Assembly (NCBI GenBank): GCA_021160705.1
Contig: JAGHBZ010000425.1
Coordinates: 1 to 5,441 of the forward strand
DNA: 5,441 nt
Direction: 5' to 3'
Source: Candidatus Sumerlaeota bacterium
Lineage (GTDB): Bacteria; Sumerlaeota; Sumerlaeia; MWCT01; JAGHBZ01
The notes below the pieces were generated by a model. It was not told where the DNA came from. It saw nothing but the letters and a program-made list of their open reading frames with translations, and did not search any database. Shown here piece after piece: positions 5,420 through 5,441 of the stretch. How positions within the stretch are numbered: the first letter of the stretch is position 1; each line of letters begins with the position of its first letter. Both the position numbers and the translations under genes were made by a program.

Positions 5420-5441
5420 ATTTATTTTGTAATTTAATATG

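Overview
The window looks like ordinary chromosomal DNA from a bacterium of moderate GC content, with every recognisable gene on the minus strand. No phage, insertion sequence, CRISPR array or plasmid gene is visible. The organism is hard to place. A tandem pair of DUF507 proteins suggests lineages such as Aquificota, Nitrospirota, the former Deltaproteobacteria, Acidobacteriota or uncultured relatives. The BshB1-like deacetylase suggests a lineage that makes a bacillithiol-type thiol. Promoter-like sites fit a sigma-70 type (three exact TTGACA hexamers), and the best Shine-Dalgarno site is a clear AAGGAG. The species assignment remains open.

Read in the direction of transcription (right to left), the layout is as follows. 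(1) 5156-5441 has no confident gene. It holds a good plus-strand promoter pointing out of the window, a weaker minus-strand promoter, and an open minus-strand frame running in from the right edge that may or may not be coding. (2) 4433-5155 is a PIG-L/LmbE-family zinc deacetylase, best matched to BshB1. (3) A promoter-like site then leads to tRNA-Ala(CGC) at 4286-4361 and two adjacent 93-residue DUF507 genes (3973-4254 and 3684-3965), probably one transcription unit. (4) 3438-3683 is a regulatory gap with a candidate argG promoter, an AT-rich palindrome and a 10-bp direct repeat. (5) argG (2202-3428) overlaps cinA (901-2205) by four bases, and 49 bases later comes a membrane glycosyltransferase of the GT39/PMT_2 type (1-851), cut by the left edge.

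The likely transcription units are bshB1 alone (or read through), tRNA-Ala-DUF507-DUF507, and argG-cinA-glycosyltransferase. The last joins arginine biosynthesis, NAD-cycle salvage/repair and cell-surface glycosylation, which share no obvious pathway, so shared transcription is more likely housekeeping convenience than a dedicated system. I found no convincing new biological system. The best leads are the conserved but uncharacterised DUF507 pair behind a tRNA gene, and the small repeats and palindromes at the starts of argG, the first DUF507 gene and the glycosyltransferase.
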